DNA from: an uncultured Lachnospiraceae bacterium
GTDB taxonomy: Bacteria > Bacillota > Clostridia > Lachnospirales > Lachnospiraceae
Assembly (NCBI GenBank): GCA_902772565.1
Contig: CACYBJ010000272.1
Coordinates: forward strand, 1-6,812
Direction of reading: 5' to 3'
Length of the DNA: 6,812 nt
The position numbers and the translations under genes were made by a program. This document shows positions 5,910 to 6,812 of the stretch, one piece after another. The notes below the pieces were generated by a model. That model made no database searches. It saw only the letters and a list, made by a program, of their open reading frames with translations, and was not told the origin of the DNA. Position 1 is the first letter of the stretch. Each line of letters opens with the position of its first letter.

Positions 5910-6812
5910 ATGCTTAAACAGCTGCGAATAAGATTTGTGGCCATTGCGATGCTTAGTATGCTTGTTATTACAACTCTTGTGGTGGGTACCATTAATGTGG
6001 TTAGCTACATTAACGAAAAGAGACTCATAAACAACACCATCGAGTTTATAGCATTAAACGGCGGAGCTTTAAGGCGCGGCCCCAGGCTTCAGGAAAACGG
6101 AGAATCCTACGGAAATCGTCCCGACAACAATTCCAACGGTAATTCCGGAAAAAATGAACCGCCTGTGGAACCTGCATCAGACGGCGACGATCGCAACAAT
6201 TCCGAAAACAATAATTCAGGGAACAACAATGCCGGCAGCAACAATTCCGAAAACAATAATTGGGGAAATAACAAGAACGGTTCCGGCACAGGTGAAGTTG
6301 TTCCTGAATTCGATGAAAAATACAACCGCATGGCGGAAAAAATAGACATGGGTAAGGAAACCCAGTATACCACCAGATTCTTTGCTGCCTACTTTACATC
6401 CGACGGTGAGCTTCGAAGAGTAAATGTGGACAGCATTGCCGCATTTACCGAAGACGAAGCAAAGGAACTTTCGCAGTCGATATTCAGTACGGAGAATCTC
6501 GGCGAGGTATACAGAGACGGTTCGTATTTTTATACCATAAGATCCTACAACAACGGTTATCTCCTCATTTACATGGACTGTTCGGAATCCTTAAAGACCG
6601 CTCACAGACTGTTATGGATTTCTCTCGTTGTAGCATTTATCAGCCTTCTTCTGGAATTCATAATAATAACTCTGCTTTCCAAGAGAGTGGTTAAGCCGGT
6701 GGTGGAAAACGTTGAAAGACAGAAGCGGTTTATTACAGATGCCAGCCACGAACTTAAAACTCCTCTTACCATAATATCTGCCAACACGGAAGTGCTTGAA
6801 ATGATGAACGGC
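5910..6812 (+). CDS. Sensor histidine kinase, partial (3' end beyond window)
   Basis: The frame opens at ATG 5910, five bases after CGGAGG (5899-5904), and runs off the window after 301 codons. Seen: a first membrane segment (about 9-31); an extracytoplasmic region of about 200 residues that starts with a low-complexity Asn/Gly/Ser-rich stretch (about 68-126) and continues as an ordinary folded-looking part (about 130-227); a second membrane segment (about 234-256); a short linker without an evident HAMP domain; and the phospho-acceptor H-box FITDASHELKTPLT (274-287) with His280. The ATP-binding catalytic domain must lie beyond the edge. It autophosphorylates on His280 and passes phosphate to Asp51 of the regulator encoded just upstream. 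The Asn-rich stretch contains a 15-residue tandem duplication, unusual for a kinase sensor region and possibly a length-variable linker. Confidence 0.93.
   Translation, partial: MLKQLRIRFVAIAMLSMLVITTLVVGTINVVSYINEKRLINNTIEFIALNGGALRRGPRLQENGESYGNRPDNNSNGNSGKNEPPVEPASDGDDRNNSENNNSGNNNAGSNNSENNNWGNNKNGSGTGEVVPEFDEKYNRMAEKIDMGKETQYTTRFFAAYFTSDGELRRVNVDSIAAFTEDEAKELSQSIFSTENLGEVYRDGSYFYTIRSYNNGYLLIYMDCSESLKTAHRLLWISLVVAFISLLLEFIIITLLSKRVVKPVVENVERQKRFITDASHELKTPLTIISANTEVLEMMNG
6195..6284 (+). repeat. Two-copy 45-bp tandem repeat inside the histidine kinase gene
   Basis: Two adjacent 45-base units (6195-6239 and 6240-6284) encode NNSENNNSGNNNAGS and NNSENNNWGNNKNGS. Their first 22 bases are identical, and the two bases before each unit (GC) also match. 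The unit is a multiple of three, so gain or loss keeps the reading frame. It forms the core of the Asn-rich part of the kinase's extracytoplasmic region, and was probably made by recent slippage or unequal recombination. Confidence 0.85.

Noticed and set aside
6107..6373. 88-codon - strand frame rich in Leu, Phe and Pro
   Set aside because: It is the complement of the kinase's Asn-rich repeat, which automatically produces such a frame; the sense frame has the kinase motifs.

Overview
The window looks like a chromosomal segment from an anaerobic Gram-positive of the class Clostridia, most likely the family Lachnospiraceae (Butyrivibrio/Roseburia-like). I infer this from moderate GC with heavy use of CTT, AAG and GAA codons, strong AGGAGG-type ribosome binding sites, a short Bacillus-type glucose-6-phosphate isomerase, and the Firmicutes-type (class 2) galactose-1-phosphate uridylyltransferase. 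All genes lie on the + strand. There are no signs of a mobile element, CRISPR array, tRNA or rRNA.

Layout: a structured intergenic element (1-112) and a good sigma-A promoter (112-140) precede pgi (185-1534), which ends in an intrinsic terminator. Then come a membrane-anchored alpha/beta hydrolase (1599-2654), a structured leader, galT (2790-4301), a structured intergenic RNA with a strong terminator (4305-4475), a rhomboid-family intramembrane protease (4511-5104), another structured leader, and a two-component pair: an OmpR/PhoB-type response regulator (5227-5898) and a sensor histidine kinase (5910 to the window end, incomplete). No gene-free stretch exceeds about 210 bases.

Pgi and GalT both serve hexose-phosphate metabolism: GalT feeds galactose into the glucose-phosphate pool and Pgi passes glucose-6-phosphate into glycolysis. 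The hydrolase, rhomboid protease and sensor kinase are all predicted membrane proteins, but nothing in the sequence ties them to one pathway.

The most interesting content is between the genes. Two different RNA folds each appear twice. Type 1 is a pseudoknot leader just upstream of galT and of the response regulator: a hairpin, then a second hairpin whose loop carries GCAGGC, then GCCTGCGA ending a few bases before the Shine-Dalgarno, with the same distance to the ATG in both copies. Type 2 is a branched element at 1-112 and at 4305-4430: a closing helix (GTCTGC or CTTGC pairing with GCAGG), a perfect hairpin followed by CTTGACAWGT, a third hairpin, then ACC-T(A)TGAAAC. Both are supported by base pairs kept despite different sequence. 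I do not recognise either as a known riboswitch or leader class. All foldings were done by eye.
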